Source: Prochlorococcus sp. MIT 0701
Lineage (GTDB): Bacteria > Cyanobacteriota > Cyanobacteriia > PCC-6307 > Cyanobiaceae
Reading direction: 5' to 3'
NCBI RefSeq assembly: GCF_000760295.1
Contig: NZ_JNBA01000024.1
Span: forward strand, 1-64,000
DNA length: 64,000 bases
Shown: positions 27,227 through 36,821 of the stretch, in pieces
Position numbering within the stretch: position 1 is the stretch's first letter
Layout of the letters: the number at the start of each line of letters is the position of its first letter
Position numbers and translations under genes: made by a program
Notes under the pieces: model-generated
The model's input: the letters and a program-made list of their open reading frames with translations, nothing else
Databases searched by the model: none
What the model was told of the DNA's origin: nothing

Positions 27227-28813
27227 ATGTCCAATTCCCAGTCTGAAGGTCAGCGCCAGCCGGCAATCGTCATTCTCGATTTTGGCTCTCAGTATTCAGA
27301 GCTGATTGCCCGTCGGGTGCGAGAAACAGAGGTCTACTCATTGGTGATGAGCTATAGCACCTCAGCGGATGAGCTTCGCCAGCTTGCCCCGAAGGGCATC
27401 ATTTTGAGTGGCGGACCTAGCTCTGTGTATACCGAGAGAGCGCCGCTTTGTGATCCGAACATTTGGGATTTGGGTATTCCTGTGCTTGGTGTCTGTTACG
27501 GCATGCAGCTCATGGTGCAGCAGCTGGGTGGTCGGGTGGAGCCTGCTATTGGAAAGGCTGAATACGGTAAGGCTCCCTTGCAGGTCGAGGACCCTAGGGA
27601 CCTTCTCACCAATGTTGAAAGTGGCTCCACGATGTGGATGAGCCATGGGGATGTGGTGCGGGATTTGCCTGAGGGGTTTGTGCGGCTTGCTCATACAGCC
27701 AATACTCCTGATGCGGCGGTTGCCGATCACAATCGTCAGTTTTATGGCGTTCAGTTTCACCCTGAGGTGGTGCATTCAAGCCATGGAATTGCGCTGATTA
27801 GAAATTTCGTTTACCACATTTGTGGTTGTGAGCCGAATTGGACGACCACTGCATTTATTGAAGAAGCGATTGCTCAGGTGCAGGCTCAGGTGGGTCAGAA
27901 AAGGGTCTTGCTTGCTTTGTCCGGAGGAGTTGATTCCTCAACCTTGGCTTTTCTATTAAAAAAGGCCATTGGAGATCAGCTCACGTGCATGTTTATTGAT
28001 CAGGGTTTTATGCGTAAAGGTGAGCCTGAGTTTTTGATGGACTTCTTTGATCGTAAGTTTAATATTAATGTTGAATATATCAATGCAAGACAACGGTTTA
28101 TTTCTAAGTTGAATGGCATTGTTGATCCGGAAGAGAAACGTAAAATTATTGGTACCGAATTCATTCGAGTGTTTGAAGAAGAGAGTGCTCGACTTGGTCC
28201 ATTCGATTACCTTGCCCAGGGTACTCTGTATCCAGATGTGATTGAGAGTGCTGGAACTAACGTTGATCGAAAGACCGGTGAACGGGTGGCGGTGAAGATC
28301 AAGAGTCACCACAATGTGGGCGGTCTTCCTAAAGATCTGCAGTTCAAATTAGTGGAGCCGCTTAGACGATTGTTTAAGGATGAAGTGCGCAAGGTAGGCC
28401 GTGCTTTGGGGCTGCCTGAGGAGATTGTTCGCCGTCATCCTTTCCCTGGTCCAGGTCTGGCGATTCGTATCCTTGGTGAAGTGACCGACGAGAAGTTGAA
28501 TTGTTTGCGTGATGCCGATTTGATTGTTCGCGAAGAAATTCGTGATGCAGGTCTCTATCACGACATATGGCAGGCATTTGCTGTGTTACTGCCCGTTCGC
28601 TCTGTCGGGGTGATGGGGGATCAGCGCACTTACGCTTGGCCGATTGTTTTGCGATGTGTCTCCAGTGAGGATGGCATGACAGCGGATTGGTCACGCATGC
28701 CAGATGAACTTTTGGAGCGCATCTCCAATCGAATTGTCAATGAAGTTAGAGGTGTAAATAGGGTTGTGCTTGATATCACCAGCAAGCCTCCTGGAACGAT
28801 TGAGTGGGAATAG
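27227..28813 (+). CDS. guaA: GMP synthase (glutamine-hydrolysing)
   Basis: 528 residues. GuaA converts XMP to GMP. The glutaminase half (1-200) holds GVCYGMQ with the catalytic Cys and a later [11 protein letters not shown] with the His-Glu pair. The ATP-pyrophosphatase half holds [17 protein letters not shown] (P-loop). The C-terminal dimer domain ends [13 protein letters not shown], the family signature. Codon use shifts to AT-rich in the middle third (about 27950-28230), but the frame is intact. Confidence 0.97.
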   Translation: MSNSQSEGQRQPAIVILDFGSQYSELIARRVRETEVYSLVMSYSTSADELRQLAPKGIILSGGPSSVYTERAPLCDPNIWDLGIPVLGVCYGMQLMVQQLGGRVEPAIGKAEYGKAPLQVEDPRDLLTNVESGSTMWMSHGDVVRDLPEGFVRLAHTANTPDAAVADHNRQFYGVQFHPEVVHSSHGIALIRNFVYHICGCEPNWTTTAFIEEAIAQVQAQVGQKRVLLALSGGVDSSTLAFLLKKAIGDQLTCMFIDQGFMRKGEPEFLMDFFDRKFNINVEYINARQRFISKLNGIVDPEEKRKIIGTEFIRVFEEESARLGPFDYLAQGTLYPDVIESAGTNVDRKTGERVAVKIKSHHNVGGLPKDLQFKLVEPLRRLFKDEVRKVGRALGLPEEIVRRHPFPGPGLAIRILGEVTDEKLNCLRDADLIVREEIRDAGLYHDIWQAFAVLLPVRSVGVMGDQRTYAWPIVLRCVSSEDGMTADWSRMPDELLERISNRIVNEVRGVNRVVLDITSKPPGTIEWE

Positions 28814-29292
28814 CTCAGGCATTAAACTTCTTTTCTTTACTCTAAATTGTGGCTTCACGTTTTATTGGTAGCGACGCAAAATTATATATTTTGGTGTCAG
28901 TTTTAAGAGCCCTGCGATTTTATTTGGATTGAGAATATTATGAGGCTTGATTTTGCGTAAGCCCACACTTTTCTTGTCAATTGTCGTTCCAATCAGTTTA
29001 CTTCAAGCGGCCAATGATCAACTTTGGCTTTGACTTTCGCTTATTTGGTAACCATTGACGATGTGTTGATGGAGAAGACGACCTCTCGACGATCTTTATC
29101 GCGTCGAACCTTGTTCATCAACGCTCTCTGCTCTGACTTGGCTTCATGAGCTCAAATCATCTTAGAGAATCCTCTGCATTACTCAATATTTTTGATTCAC
29201 ACCCTTGAAGTGAAAGTCGATTCTGTTGAGGTGATGAGGGACTGGTGAAGCTCAGAATGACTCGATAGCCTGGGCCACTGGCCTAGAGACTT
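28814..29292. other. Gene-free spacer after guaA
   Basis: 479 bases with no convincing gene on either strand. Only frames under 30 codons occur, for example a 26-codon plus-strand one starting at the ATG of TGATGGAGAAG near 29068. The first 200 bases are AT-rich (ATTATATATTTT). I see no tRNA, strong terminator or known small-RNA motif. It may hold the promoter of the next gene or decayed sequence. Confidence 0.5.
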
Positions 29293-29904
29293 TTGACCGT
29301 CGCCCAACAGCAGGACATACAGCTAGACCGCCGTTTGCAACAGGACAGCATTCAGTTTGCGGGTAAGACCGTTTATATCAACCCTTTCCTGTACTGGAGA
29401 CGGTTTGACAGCAACACCGATCGTTGGTTAAGGGAGCCCGGTCAGTTGGGTGAAGACCAGATCAGCCTCAATCGTGGTCGCTTTTACCCTGAGCTTGATT
29501 GGGCCTTGTTGGATGAGAGCCAAAGGGATATCAAGGATGCTGCTGTTGAGATGTTCCTCAAAAGTTTGGAGCTGATCGGCACTTTTCACCCTGAACTTAC
29601 AGCTGGGCAGTTGCTTGAGGTCGAGCGCAAGATGGCGGTCACAAAGAAGCAGTCTTTTGAGCGCTGGGTCGAGAAGTCGTTTCGCAGGCGTTTCAAACAA
29701 GAGTCTCGTGAGCGTAAGCGCTTTGCTCGTGAGCGTTTTTGGCGGTCTTGGAGGGAATGGTTCAGTTTGGAGACAACGCATCATGCTGTGGGACCAATGG
29801 TGGCGATATTGGTTTTGGCAGGTTTTGGGGGCTGGTCGATGGGAATGTCTCAAACGTCTTGCCCAACACTTTTGATCCCTTCCGAGCAAACTGTTGTTAG
29901 GTAG
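29293..29904 (+). CDS. Conserved-looking protein with C-terminal membrane helix, unknown function
   Basis: 203 residues from a TTG at 29293. Residues 20-60 have TVYINPFLYWRRF and WLREPGQ. The middle is strongly basic (FERWVEKSFRRRFKQESRERKRFARERFWRSW). A C-terminal hydrophobic segment (MVAILVLAGFGGWSMG) likely anchors it with a short tail. No family is recognised. It is followed after 15 bases by another unknown gene, then the class B PBP, so it may belong to an envelope transcript. Confidence 0.65.
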   Translation: MTVAQQQDIQLDRRLQQDSIQFAGKTVYINPFLYWRRFDSNTDRWLREPGQLGEDQISLNRGRFYPELDWALLDESQRDIKDAAVEMFLKSLELIGTFHPELTAGQLLEVERKMAVTKKQSFERWVEKSFRRRFKQESRERKRFARERFWRSWREWFSLETTHHAVGPMVAILVLAGFGGWSMGMSQTSCPTLLIPSEQTVVR

Positions 29905-29919
29905 ACCTTTGAGGCTTGC

Positions 29920-30321
29920 ATGGCCGACGATTCGTTCGACAGCCTTCGCCTTTCCCTGATGCAGGATGCTCTTCCTGTGGGTTTGGCGATGGTTGATCGG
30001 GTCCGTCGTGGTGGGGCGAGAAAAATGGTGGAAGCTTTTACGGGCTCAAGTGATCCTCTCCAGGAGCTTCGTGTTGAAGGAGAAGCTGCTGCTCGATCCG
30101 TACGTGATCGATTAGATCAGGTCAGCCCAGGTCTGGGGAATCCTGTGATGGCAGTGAATGTGGCTGTTGATGATGTCGTTGTTAATTCCCCAGACCCTCA
30201 GGATCAGCAGATTTTGCTGGAGGTGCTCGCCAGGATTGAGGGACGGCTTGATGCTCTTCAGCTTCACCTGCAGAAAGATGTTGGCGAAAAATCGCCAACA
30301 TCAGTCGTGGAACAAAGCTGA
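29920..30321 (+). CDS. Small acidic protein, unknown function
   Basis: 133 residues. Residues 1-60 include LRLSLMQDALPVGLAMVDRVRRGG and look helical. The C-terminal third is a likely coiled coil (QQILLEVLARIEGRLDALQLHLQK). No membrane segment or catalytic motif is seen. It sits 15 bases after the previous gene and 5 bases before the PBP start, which suggests co-expression with cell wall synthesis (inference). Confidence 0.62.
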   Translation: MADDSFDSLRLSLMQDALPVGLAMVDRVRRGGARKMVEAFTGSSDPLQELRVEGEAAARSVRDRLDQVSPGLGNPVMAVNVAVDDVVVNSPDPQDQQILLEVLARIEGRLDALQLHLQKDVGEKSPTSVVEQS

Positions 30322-30326
30322 CGTTG

Positions 30327-32129
30327 ATGAGTGGATCGCGGCCTTTGGGACGTGCCAGTCAGCGGCACAGTGGTTTAGGCCAGCAGCCCAAGGTCTTGCT
30401 TGCTCTGGTGCTTTTGTTTTGTGGCGCCATGGTGGCGCGGTTGACCTGGTTACAGCTGTTGGAAGGGGCTCGATACCGAGAGTTGGCAGATGAAAATCGG
30501 ATTCGCTTGGTACCCCGCTCACCGATTCGTGGTCGGCTGCTCGATCGTCAAGGCCGTGTACTTGCCTCAAGCAAGCTCAGCTACAACCTTTATTTGCAGC
30601 CTCGATTGGTTAGTGATGTTGATTGGCCTGGGCTGCGTGACAGTCTTTCTCAGTTGCTCAATCTTCCTAAGCAGGATTTCGATCAACGCAGGCGACAGGG
30701 GGTTGGCACGGATGGCTATCGCATCACTTTGGCAACTGATTTGAAACCTGAGCAGGTGCTGCGTTTTCGAGAGCAGGCTCGCCGTTTTGAAGCGGCTCAG
30801 GTCGATGTGGATGTATTACGTCACTACCCGCACGGCACTTTGGCCGCCCATGTCTTGGGTTATACCCAGCCAATTACTGAAAAGGAGTTTAAGACTCTCG
30901 CTGATCAGGGTTATGAGATTAGAGATCGCATTGGCCGAATTGGAGTGGAGGCGGCCTATGAGCCTCATTTACGAGGGAAGTGGGGTGGACAGATGCTTGA
31001 GGTCAACGCTATGGGAGAGGTGCAGCGCAGTCTTGGTGACAAGCCTTCACAGGCGGGTAAAGATCTCCTCCTCACACTTGATCTTGATTTGCAGTTGGCT
31101 GCTGAAAAGGCTCTTGAAGATAAGCCTGGCGGTGCAGTTGTAGCACTCGATCCTCGTAACGGTGCTATTCGCGCCATGGCTAGTCGCCCTGCTTTTGACC
31201 CCAACTTTTTCTCAAAACTCTTCACGACGCAGAAGGAGTACGACAAGCTTTTTGCTTCGTCGAGCAAGCCATTGCTCAGTCGGGCCATGAATGCCTATGA
31301 CCCTGGGAGTACTTGGAAACCTGTTACAAGTATGGCGGGCATGGAGAGCGGCAAGTTTCTGCCTGATGTGCGTTTGAAGACGGCGGCTTGCATCACTTAT
31401 GGGGGGCATTGCTTCCCTGACCACAACGGTGCCGGATTTGGCACGATTGGTTATGAGGATGCGCTGCGCTTTTCAAGCAATACCTTCTTTTATCAGGTGG
31501 GAGTGGGTGTGGGTTCTAAGGCGCTTTATGAGGCCGCCATCAAGCTTGGTTTCGATGCCCGCACTGGTATTGAGATTGGTTATGAGGAGAGCAAGGGTTT
31601 GGTGGGCCATCAGGCCTGGGCGGCTAAAGGTCGGGGTTGGGCTGAACCTGGAACGACTCCTTGGATTCCCGAGGACATGGCCAGCGCCTCGATTGGTCAA
31701 TCTGTAGTTCAGATCACTCCTTTGCAACTTGCTCGCGCTTATGCCGTATTCGCCAATGGGGGTTTTTTGGTCACCCCTCATCTGGCAGATGGTGCGATCG
31801 ACTGGACTTCATCACTGCGACGCATCAAGGTCGATATCAAGCCATCCACATTGGCGACGATTCGGCGTGGTTTGCGCAAGGTTGTGCAGGATGGAACTGG
31901 TTCAGGTATCAATTTGCCAAACTTTCCACAAGTGGCTGGCAAGACGGGCACTGCCGAGGACAGTACCGGTGGCTCTGATCACGCATGGTTTGCATGTTTT
32001 GCGCCATATCAGTCAGCAGAAATCGTCGTTGTTGCTTTTGCCCAGAACACTCCTGGTGGAGGTTCGGTTCATGCGTTGCCAATGGCACGGCAGGTGCTTC
32101 AGGCTTGGAATCGCACACGCTCCAGTTGA
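30327..32129 (+). CDS. Class B penicillin-binding protein (PBP2/FtsI-like transpeptidase)
   Basis: 600 residues from the ATG at 30327 (TTG at 30324 possible). One N-terminal membrane helix (VLLALVLLFCGAMVARL, about 23-39) leads to the PBP dimer domain with RGRLLDRQG. The transpeptidase has STWK (Ser328-Lys331), SSN (383-385) and KTG (539-541), all in place. It crosslinks peptidoglycan, either for elongation (MrdA type) or division (FtsI type). The length and RSPIRGRLLDR context favour PBP2-like, but this is not certain. Confidence 0.92.
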   Translation: MSGSRPLGRASQRHSGLGQQPKVLLALVLLFCGAMVARLTWLQLLEGARYRELADENRIRLVPRSPIRGRLLDRQGRVLASSKLSYNLYLQPRLVSDVDWPGLRDSLSQLLNLPKQDFDQRRRQGVGTDGYRITLATDLKPEQVLRFREQARRFEAAQVDVDVLRHYPHGTLAAHVLGYTQPITEKEFKTLADQGYEIRDRIGRIGVEAAYEPHLRGKWGGQMLEVNAMGEVQRSLGDKPSQAGKDLLLTLDLDLQLAAEKALEDKPGGAVVALDPRNGAIRAMASRPAFDPNFFSKLFTTQKEYDKLFASSSKPLLSRAMNAYDPGSTWKPVTSMAGMESGKFLPDVRLKTAACITYGGHCFPDHNGAGFGTIGYEDALRFSSNTFFYQVGVGVGSKALYEAAIKLGFDARTGIEIGYEESKGLVGHQAWAAKGRGWAEPGTTPWIPEDMASASIGQSVVQITPLQLARAYAVFANGGFLVTPHLADGAIDWTSSLRRIKVDIKPSTLATIRRGLRKVVQDGTGSGINLPNFPQVAGKTGTAEDSTGGSDHAWFACFAPYQSAEIVVVAFAQNTPGGGSVHALPMARQVLQAWNRTRSS

Positions 32130-32165
32130 ACGCACTGAATCGTCAGAGCACACTGATGTTTGGTC

Positions 32166-33311
32166 TCAGGCAGCCAGGTTGAGGGGTTGGCCGAGGATTG
32201 TTCTGTAGTAGTTCCGCAGTTGTTGCGTGGCACTGGCCCATCCCCAGCGTTCGGCTTCTTGACGGGCTGCTTTGCGTAGACCTTGACGCTCTAGATCGTT
32301 GCCGAGCAGTTGTCGGGTTGCATTGATCAGGCTGGTGGACCCTCCATCCACTCCATCCGGCTCGTAGAGACAGCCGTTGACGCCGTCGGTAATGATGTCT
32401 GGAATTCCGCCACGATTGGCTCCCACTACAGGACAACCTGCTGCCATTGCTTCCAGTAAAACCAGCCCAAGGGTTTCGGTACTGGAGGGGAATAGAAAGG
32501 CATCCCCGCTTGCATATGCACTGGCTAGTTCCTCCCCTTCGAGATAGCCCACAAATGTTGTAGCAGTGCCTTCAAATGCTTTTTCCAGTTGCTGGCGGTG
32601 AGGTCCATCGCCTACTAGGGCCAATCGTGCCTCGGGTATGCGATCGAGAACAGGTTTGATGCGTTCGATTTGCTTTTCGGCGGAGAGTCGCCCTACGTAG
32701 AGCAGCAGGGCACCTTGATCGTCGTTTGTGTTCAAAAGGCGTAAGCGCATGGTTTCGTTGCGCAGTTCCGGTCGAAAGAGTTCGGTATCCACGCCGCGTT
32801 GCCACAGGGCGGTGTTTTGGATCCCTTTCTCGCTCAATTCAGCCACCATTGCTGTTGAGGTGCAGAGATTGAGTACTGCTTGATTGTGGGCTGCCTTGAG
32901 AAGTTCCCAGAGCAAGGGCTCCAGCATGCCCATGCCGTAATGCTCTAGGTATTTCGGGAGGTGGGTGTGGTAGCTAGCTATGAGAGGGATTCCGCTGGTT
33001 TTGGCTAGCCAAATTCCCCCAAGGCCTAGTACAGCTGGATTGACAACGTGTACGAGATCAGGCTCGAAGGTTTCTAGGGCTTCGGCAACGGCTGGTCTGG
33101 GCAGGGCAAGCTTCAGTTCCGGATAGAGCGGCAGTGGCATGGCTGGCACGCCTATCAATTCGGCTCCCATGTATTCGCTAGGACAGCCTTCCGGGCAGAA
33201 CACCATCACCTCATCACCGGCTTTAACCAGGTGCTCCACCGTTTTGGTGAGTCGTGTCACGATTCCATCCACTTTTGGGAGGAAGGTCTCTGTGAAAAAG
33301 GCGATCTTCAC
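32166..33311 (-). CDS. sqdX: Sulfoquinovosyltransferase (sulfolipid synthase)
   Basis: 381 residues of the GT4 fold. SqdX moves sulfoquinovose from UDP to diacylglycerol to make SQDG of thylakoid membranes. It begins with FFTETFLPKVDGIVTRL and has HVVNPAVLGLGG and SYHTHLPKYLEHYG. The donor site is LLYVGRLSAEKQIERI and SSTETLGLVLLEAMAAGCPVV. Adjacent sqdB, 29 bases upstream on the same strand, makes the donor, so the two form a complete sulfolipid operon. Confidence 0.95.
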   Translation of the reverse strand: MKIAFFTETFLPKVDGIVTRLTKTVEHLVKAGDEVMVFCPEGCPSEYMGAELIGVPAMPLPLYPELKLALPRPAVAEALETFEPDLVHVVNPAVLGLGGIWLAKTSGIPLIASYHTHLPKYLEHYGMGMLEPLLWELLKAAHNQAVLNLCTSTAMVAELSEKGIQNTALWQRGVDTELFRPELRNETMRLRLLNTNDDQGALLLYVGRLSAEKQIERIKPVLDRIPEARLALVGDGPHRQQLEKAFEGTATTFVGYLEGEELASAYASGDAFLFPSSTETLGLVLLEAMAAGCPVVGANRGGIPDIITDGVNGCLYEPDGVDGGSTSLINATRQLLGNDLERQGLRKAARQEAERWGWASATQQLRNYYRTILGQPLNLAA

Positions 33312-33340
33312 TGGTTCACCGGGTGGGGTGGGCAGGCTGT

Positions 33341-34537
33341 TTAGGAGGGGTGCTTGATGGCCTCAGCCTGGGTCGAAGTCCAGGCCGATACACATGGGAT
33401 ACGACTGCGGTCGCAGCGGTCTGCCCAGCGTTTTGCCACATCGACTACTTCAGCAAGTAGGCCATCGTCGAGGGTGGTTGGTTTGAGTCCAAGTTCGATG
33501 AAGCAGCGGTTATCCACGATCAGATCATTCTCCACGGCTTCGTTGCGTGGGTTTGGAAGATGGTTTAGTTCGGCGCCGGTTAGGGCAGCTACCTTCTTGG
33601 CAAGTTCACCTACTTGGTGGCTCTCGGTCATTTGGTTGAAAATCTTGACCCGTTCGCCTTTGGCCGGTGGGTTTTCAAGAGCCAGTTGCACGCACTTCAC
33701 AGAATCGCAGATGTGGATGAACGCACGGGTTTGACCTCCTGTTCCATGGACAGTGAGCGGATAACCGATTGCTGCCTGCATCAGGAAGCGGTTGAGAACT
33801 GTGCCGTAGTCACCGTCGTAATCAAAGCGGTTGGTTAGGCGTGGATCCCTAGCAGTTGCTTCAGTGTTGGTACCCCAAACGATGCCTTGGTGCAGGTCGG
33901 TGATCCTGATTTGGTCATTTTTGTTGTAGTAGAGGAAAAGCAGTTGATCGAGCGTCTTGGTCATGTGATAGACGCTTCCAGGGCTGGCTGGGTGAAGAAT
34001 TTCTTCTTCGAAACGGCTGCCATCGGGCTGGGGCACTTCCACTTTGAGGTATCCCTCGGGAATGGTGGCTCCGCGGTGCGAGCCATAGCCGTACACCCCC
34101 ATCGTTCCCAGGTGCACGATGTGGATGTCGAGGCCGCTTTCAACGATGGCGGCGAGCAGATTGTGAGTGCCGTTGACGTTGTTATCGACGGTATAGCGCT
34201 TGGTGGAGCTGCTCTTCATCGAGTAGGGAGCAGCACGCTGCTCGGCAAAGTGAACCACCGCATCGGGTCGTTCAGTTTTGAGCATTGTCACCAATCGGTC
34301 GTACTGATGGGCGATGTCTAGGTGCTCAAAACGAATTGGCTTGCCTCCGATTTCCTGCCAGGCCCTGAGGCGGTCACCAATGCTGGTGATTGGTGTCAGT
34401 GACTCGACTTCAAGGTCGATATCGATCTTGCGGCGGCTGAGATTGTCGACGATCAACACGTCGTGACCCCCATCCGCGAGGTTCACTGCACAGGGCCAGC
34501 CGCAGAAGCCGTCGCCGCCGAGAACGAAAACTTTCAA
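33341..34537 (-). CDS. sqdB: UDP-sulfoquinovose synthase
   Basis: 398 residues. SqdB converts UDP-glucose and sulfite to UDP-sulfoquinovose. Rossmann motif GGDGFCGWPCAVNLADGG opens the protein. Later come HFAEQRAAPYSMKS, YVDNNVNGTHNLL-like sequence, LGTMGVYGYG with catalytic Thr-Tyr, and GTGGQTRAFIHI. It is the first gene of sqdB-sqdX. The end of the protein is slightly longer than usual, with an Arg/Ser-rich 30-residue tail. Confidence 0.96.
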   Translation of the reverse strand: MKVFVLGGDGFCGWPCAVNLADGGHDVLIVDNLSRRKIDIDLEVESLTPITSIGDRLRAWQEIGGKPIRFEHLDIAHQYDRLVTMLKTERPDAVVHFAEQRAAPYSMKSSSTKRYTVDNNVNGTHNLLAAIVESGLDIHIVHLGTMGVYGYGSHRGATIPEGYLKVEVPQPDGSRFEEEILHPASPGSVYHMTKTLDQLLFLYYNKNDQIRITDLHQGIVWGTNTEATARDPRLTNRFDYDGDYGTVLNRFLMQAAIGYPLTVHGTGGQTRAFIHICDSVKCVQLALENPPAKGERVKIFNQMTESHQVGELAKKVAALTGAELNHLPNPRNEAVENDLIVDNRCFIELGLKPTTLDDGLLAEVVDVAKRWADRCDRSRIPCVSAWTSTQAEAIKHPS

Positions 34538-34596
34538 CTCAAACTCCTGCAGGAACGAGCAATTCGCTCAGTCAGGGCAAGCTACTACAGGGTTTT

Positions 34597-34764
34597 TCAG
34601 CTGATGGCAATCCTGACGATGATTAGGCATGTCACAAGCAGGGCTCCACCGATGAGCAGCAGGCGAGTGTTGGCGTTGCTGCTGCCTTTTTCCTCTACCA
34701 CTTCCATGCGGGGTTCTCTTGCAAAGGCGTTGAGTCGACCACCCTCTTCTTCGGTGACTTGCAT
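34597..34764 (-). CDS. Ssl1498-like light-harvesting-type mini-protein
   Basis: 55 residues, read directly from the minus strand between sqdB and thiG. The N-terminus MQVTEEEGGRLNAFAREPRMEV has the EEGGRLNxFAxEP pattern known from cyanobacterial Ssl1498-family proteins. A single C-terminal membrane helix (LLLIGGALLVTCLIIVRIA) follows. Family members sit in the thylakoid; their role is not well established. The start ATG at 34764 is the only one in frame. An overlapping basic frame in the same place is a shadow. Confidence 0.75.
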   Translation of the reverse strand: MQVTEEEGGRLNAFAREPRMEVVEEKGSSNANTRLLLIGGALLVTCLIIVRIAIS

Positions 34765-34831
34765 GTCTCACTTACAACTCGGCGGACCTTATGGACAGGA
34801 TTGCTTGCAGGAGCTGTTCCGTTACGTTCCT

Positions 34832-35662
34832 TCATAATTGTTTAGTCTTGGGTTCCGCAATAATCCCTGTTGTCGGTGAGCTTGGCGAGGCTGCGGCGCG
34901 TTCTGGTAGGCGACCTGATCTGTAAGCCTGCCTGCCTGCCTGAATCGCCCAACGCATTGCTTCGGCCATGGTGATTGGATCTCCGGCTAAGGCAATTGCG
35001 CTGTTAATCAGCACTGCGTCGGCACCCATTTCCAGGGCCTGTGCAGCTTCACTGGGGACACCGATGCCAGCATCCACAACGACTGGCACTCGGGAGTTTT
35101 CAATGATTAGGGAGATGTTCGCGGCATTCCTCAGGCCTTGACCTGATCCAATCGGTGAGCCCAGTGGCATGACCGTCGCACAGCCCACCTCTTCAAGGCG
35201 CTTAGCCAAGAGGGGATCGGCATTGATGTATGGCAAGACCTCGAAGCCTTCTTTCACCAATTGTTCAGCGGCCTCAAGGGTGCCGAAAGGGTCAGGTAGG
35301 AGGTGGCGGCTGTCGGGGATGACTTCGAGCTTGACGAAGTTGTTGTCCTCCTGGCCTGCCAGTTTGGCGAGTTCGCGGCCGAGTCGGGCTACACGAATGG
35401 CTTCCTCTGCAGTTGCACAGCCAGCGGTATTGGGCAGCATCCATATTTTTGACCAGTCGATGGCTTTCATCAGGCCGGCGTGGCCTGATGCCATTGCCTG
35501 TACACGGCGGACTGCCACTGTCACCATTTCGCATCCTGAAGAGCGCAGACTCTGTTGCATCACCTTTAGGCTTGGGTACTTCCCTGTGCCTGCAAACAGT
35601 CGGCTGTGGAAGTTGCGTTTGCCGATTGTGAGCAGGTCAGGTGAGGAGGGCGTCAGAACCAT
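34832..35662 (-). CDS. thiG: Thiazole synthase
   Basis: 276 residues from the ATG at 35662. An open frame to 35809 adds 49 residues without family match and would overlap the divergent gene. ThiG forms the thiazole ring of thiamine. Visible are [37 protein letters not shown] and [17 protein letters not shown] with the Schiff-base Lys. [16 protein letters not shown] and [27 protein letters not shown] follow. With thiL, it shows an active thiamine pathway. Confidence 0.95.
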   Translation of the reverse strand: MVLTPSSPDLLTIGKRNFHSRLFAGTGKYPSLKVMQQSLRSSGCEMVTVAVRRVQAMASGHAGLMKAIDWSKIWMLPNTAGCATAEEAIRVARLGRELAKLAGQEDNNFVKLEVIPDSRHLLPDPFGTLEAAEQLVKEGFEVLPYINADPLLAKRLEEVGCATVMPLGSPIGSGQGLRNAANISLIIENSRVPVVVDAGIGVPSEAAQALEMGADAVLINSAIALAGDPITMAEAMRWAIQAGRQAYRSGRLPERAAASPSSPTTGIIAEPKTKQL

Positions 35663-35768
35663 TGGCGCTGTTGAGGTTGTTGGAACGTCATCGCGGAGTG
35701 TCCCGGCGGAGCCGATTGGCTTTAGCTTGTGCCCATCATCATGTTTTTCCATGCCCATCCTGCTCGCT

Positions 35769-36290
35769 ATGGATCTCTCGATTGACAGTGAGGTTCCCTT
35801 CGAGCTCACTATGCCCTTGGATTCCTCTCAATTGGCTGTGCCGCTGGTCGTGGAGGGTTCTGTTCAAAGATTTGATCCGGTAGCGCGCGCCGCTGATCTT
35901 GCTGAGACAATGCCTCGCCAGTGGTGTGGCACTTACAAGTCTTTTGGAGATGGCTCCAATGTTGATGTGAACTTGAATCTGGCCAAGCTCACACCGATTG
36001 GTCAGATCATTGATCTGCGCGGAGAGATGCGTCTTGGCAGCGTTACAACTCCTGTGCAGGGCAACTTGAATGCCAAGTCAGATCAGCTGGAGTTGCTCCC
36101 CCTTTCAGATCAGTTGATTCCTGGAGTGGAGCCAGGTGGTTTTTTTCTTGGCCTTCAGGAGTTCATAATGGTGGGTTGGCAGGCACCTCGTTTTACCAAT
36201 CCGGGCGGCATGCTCGACTTGAACAGTTCCTGTTCAGTACAGGCATCAGAACCTTTATCAGAACCCTTGCCCATCCGCGGGCTCTGGTGA
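35769..36290 (+). CDS. Conserved-looking protein, unknown function
   Basis: 173 residues from the ATG at 35769; 35751 adds six. The large frame opening at 35169 lies over thiG and is not used upstream of here. It reads [40 protein letters not shown] and [28 protein letters not shown], ending with [11 protein letters not shown]. The pattern suggests a beta-rich soluble domain. I recall similar proteins in marine picocyanobacteria but no function. Its last 33 bases overlap ycf37 on the other strand. Confidence 0.7.
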   Translation: MDLSIDSEVPFELTMPLDSSQLAVPLVVEGSVQRFDPVARAADLAETMPRQWCGTYKSFGDGSNVDVNLNLAKLTPIGQIIDLRGEMRLGSVTTPVQGNLNAKSDQLELLPLSDQLIPGVEPGGFFLGLQEFIMVGWQAPRFTNPGGMLDLNSSCSVQASEPLSEPLPIRGLW

Positions 36291-36821
36291 GTTTGTTGGT
36301 TGTGTTTTTCCCAGTCGTTTTAGGTTTTTGCGTGCTGTCTTGTTCTTGGGATCCAGGCTCAGCACCTTTTGATACAGCTCGTAGGCCTCAGCATCTTGCT
36401 CAAGGCGCTCTTTGGCAAAGGCAAGGTTGTTTAGTGCAACGGGGTAGTCAGCCTTGGCTTTTAGGGCTGACTGGTAGTGACTAACTGCTGATGAATAATC
36501 TGTTTGAGCCGCGAGTGCAAACCCAAGGGCATTTTCGATCAGAGCTTTGGCTTCATCTGGTTCACCAGTCAGTTGCTTCAAGGCCTTGCGAAGGGATGCT
36601 ATGGCCTGGGGATAGAGCCGTTTACGCAGCTGTACAGATGCCAGTTCATAGAGTTTGGAGGCCTCTTTTGAAGAGCCCGCTCCACTTTTTTCAAGTCGGA
36701 TCAGTGCCCGTTCGTTGCGTTGCGTATTGAACACTTGACTGCCCACGATGACAGCCACGATTGCGAGCAAACCGATTAGGCCAATTAGGTAGGTTTGCGT
36801 TTCTGGCAGGAAGGCGCTCAT
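36258..36821 (-). CDS. ycf37: Ycf37-like TPR protein (photosystem I assembly)
   Basis: 187 residues. One N-terminal membrane helix (YLIGLIGLLAIVAVIVGSQVF) is followed by about three TPR units: SKLYELASVQLRKRLYPQAIAS, ALIENALGFALAAQTDYSSAV and ALNNLAFAKERLEQDAEAYELYQKVLSLDP. This plan and size match Ycf37, which stabilises photosystem I in cyanobacteria and algae. The start ATG overlaps the stop of a 55-codon gene (ATGA), so translation is probably coupled. Confidence 0.82.
   Translation of the reverse strand: MSAFLPETQTYLIGLIGLLAIVAVIVGSQVFNTQRNERALIRLEKSGAGSSKEASKLYELASVQLRKRLYPQAIASLRKALKQLTGEPDEAKALIENALGFALAAQTDYSSAVSHYQSALKAKADYPVALNNLAFAKERLEQDAEAYELYQKVLSLDPKNKTARKNLKRLGKTQPTNSPEPADGQGF

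Noticed and set aside
34463-34837. 124-residue plus-strand frame across sqdB start and the Ssl1498-like gene
   Set aside because: Shadow of two minus-strand genes; Ser/Arg/Leu-rich composition without family features.
35169-35750. Long plus-strand extension of the unknown gene over thiG
   Set aside because: Lies wholly over thiG, whose motifs are complete. The real start is at 35751 or 35769.
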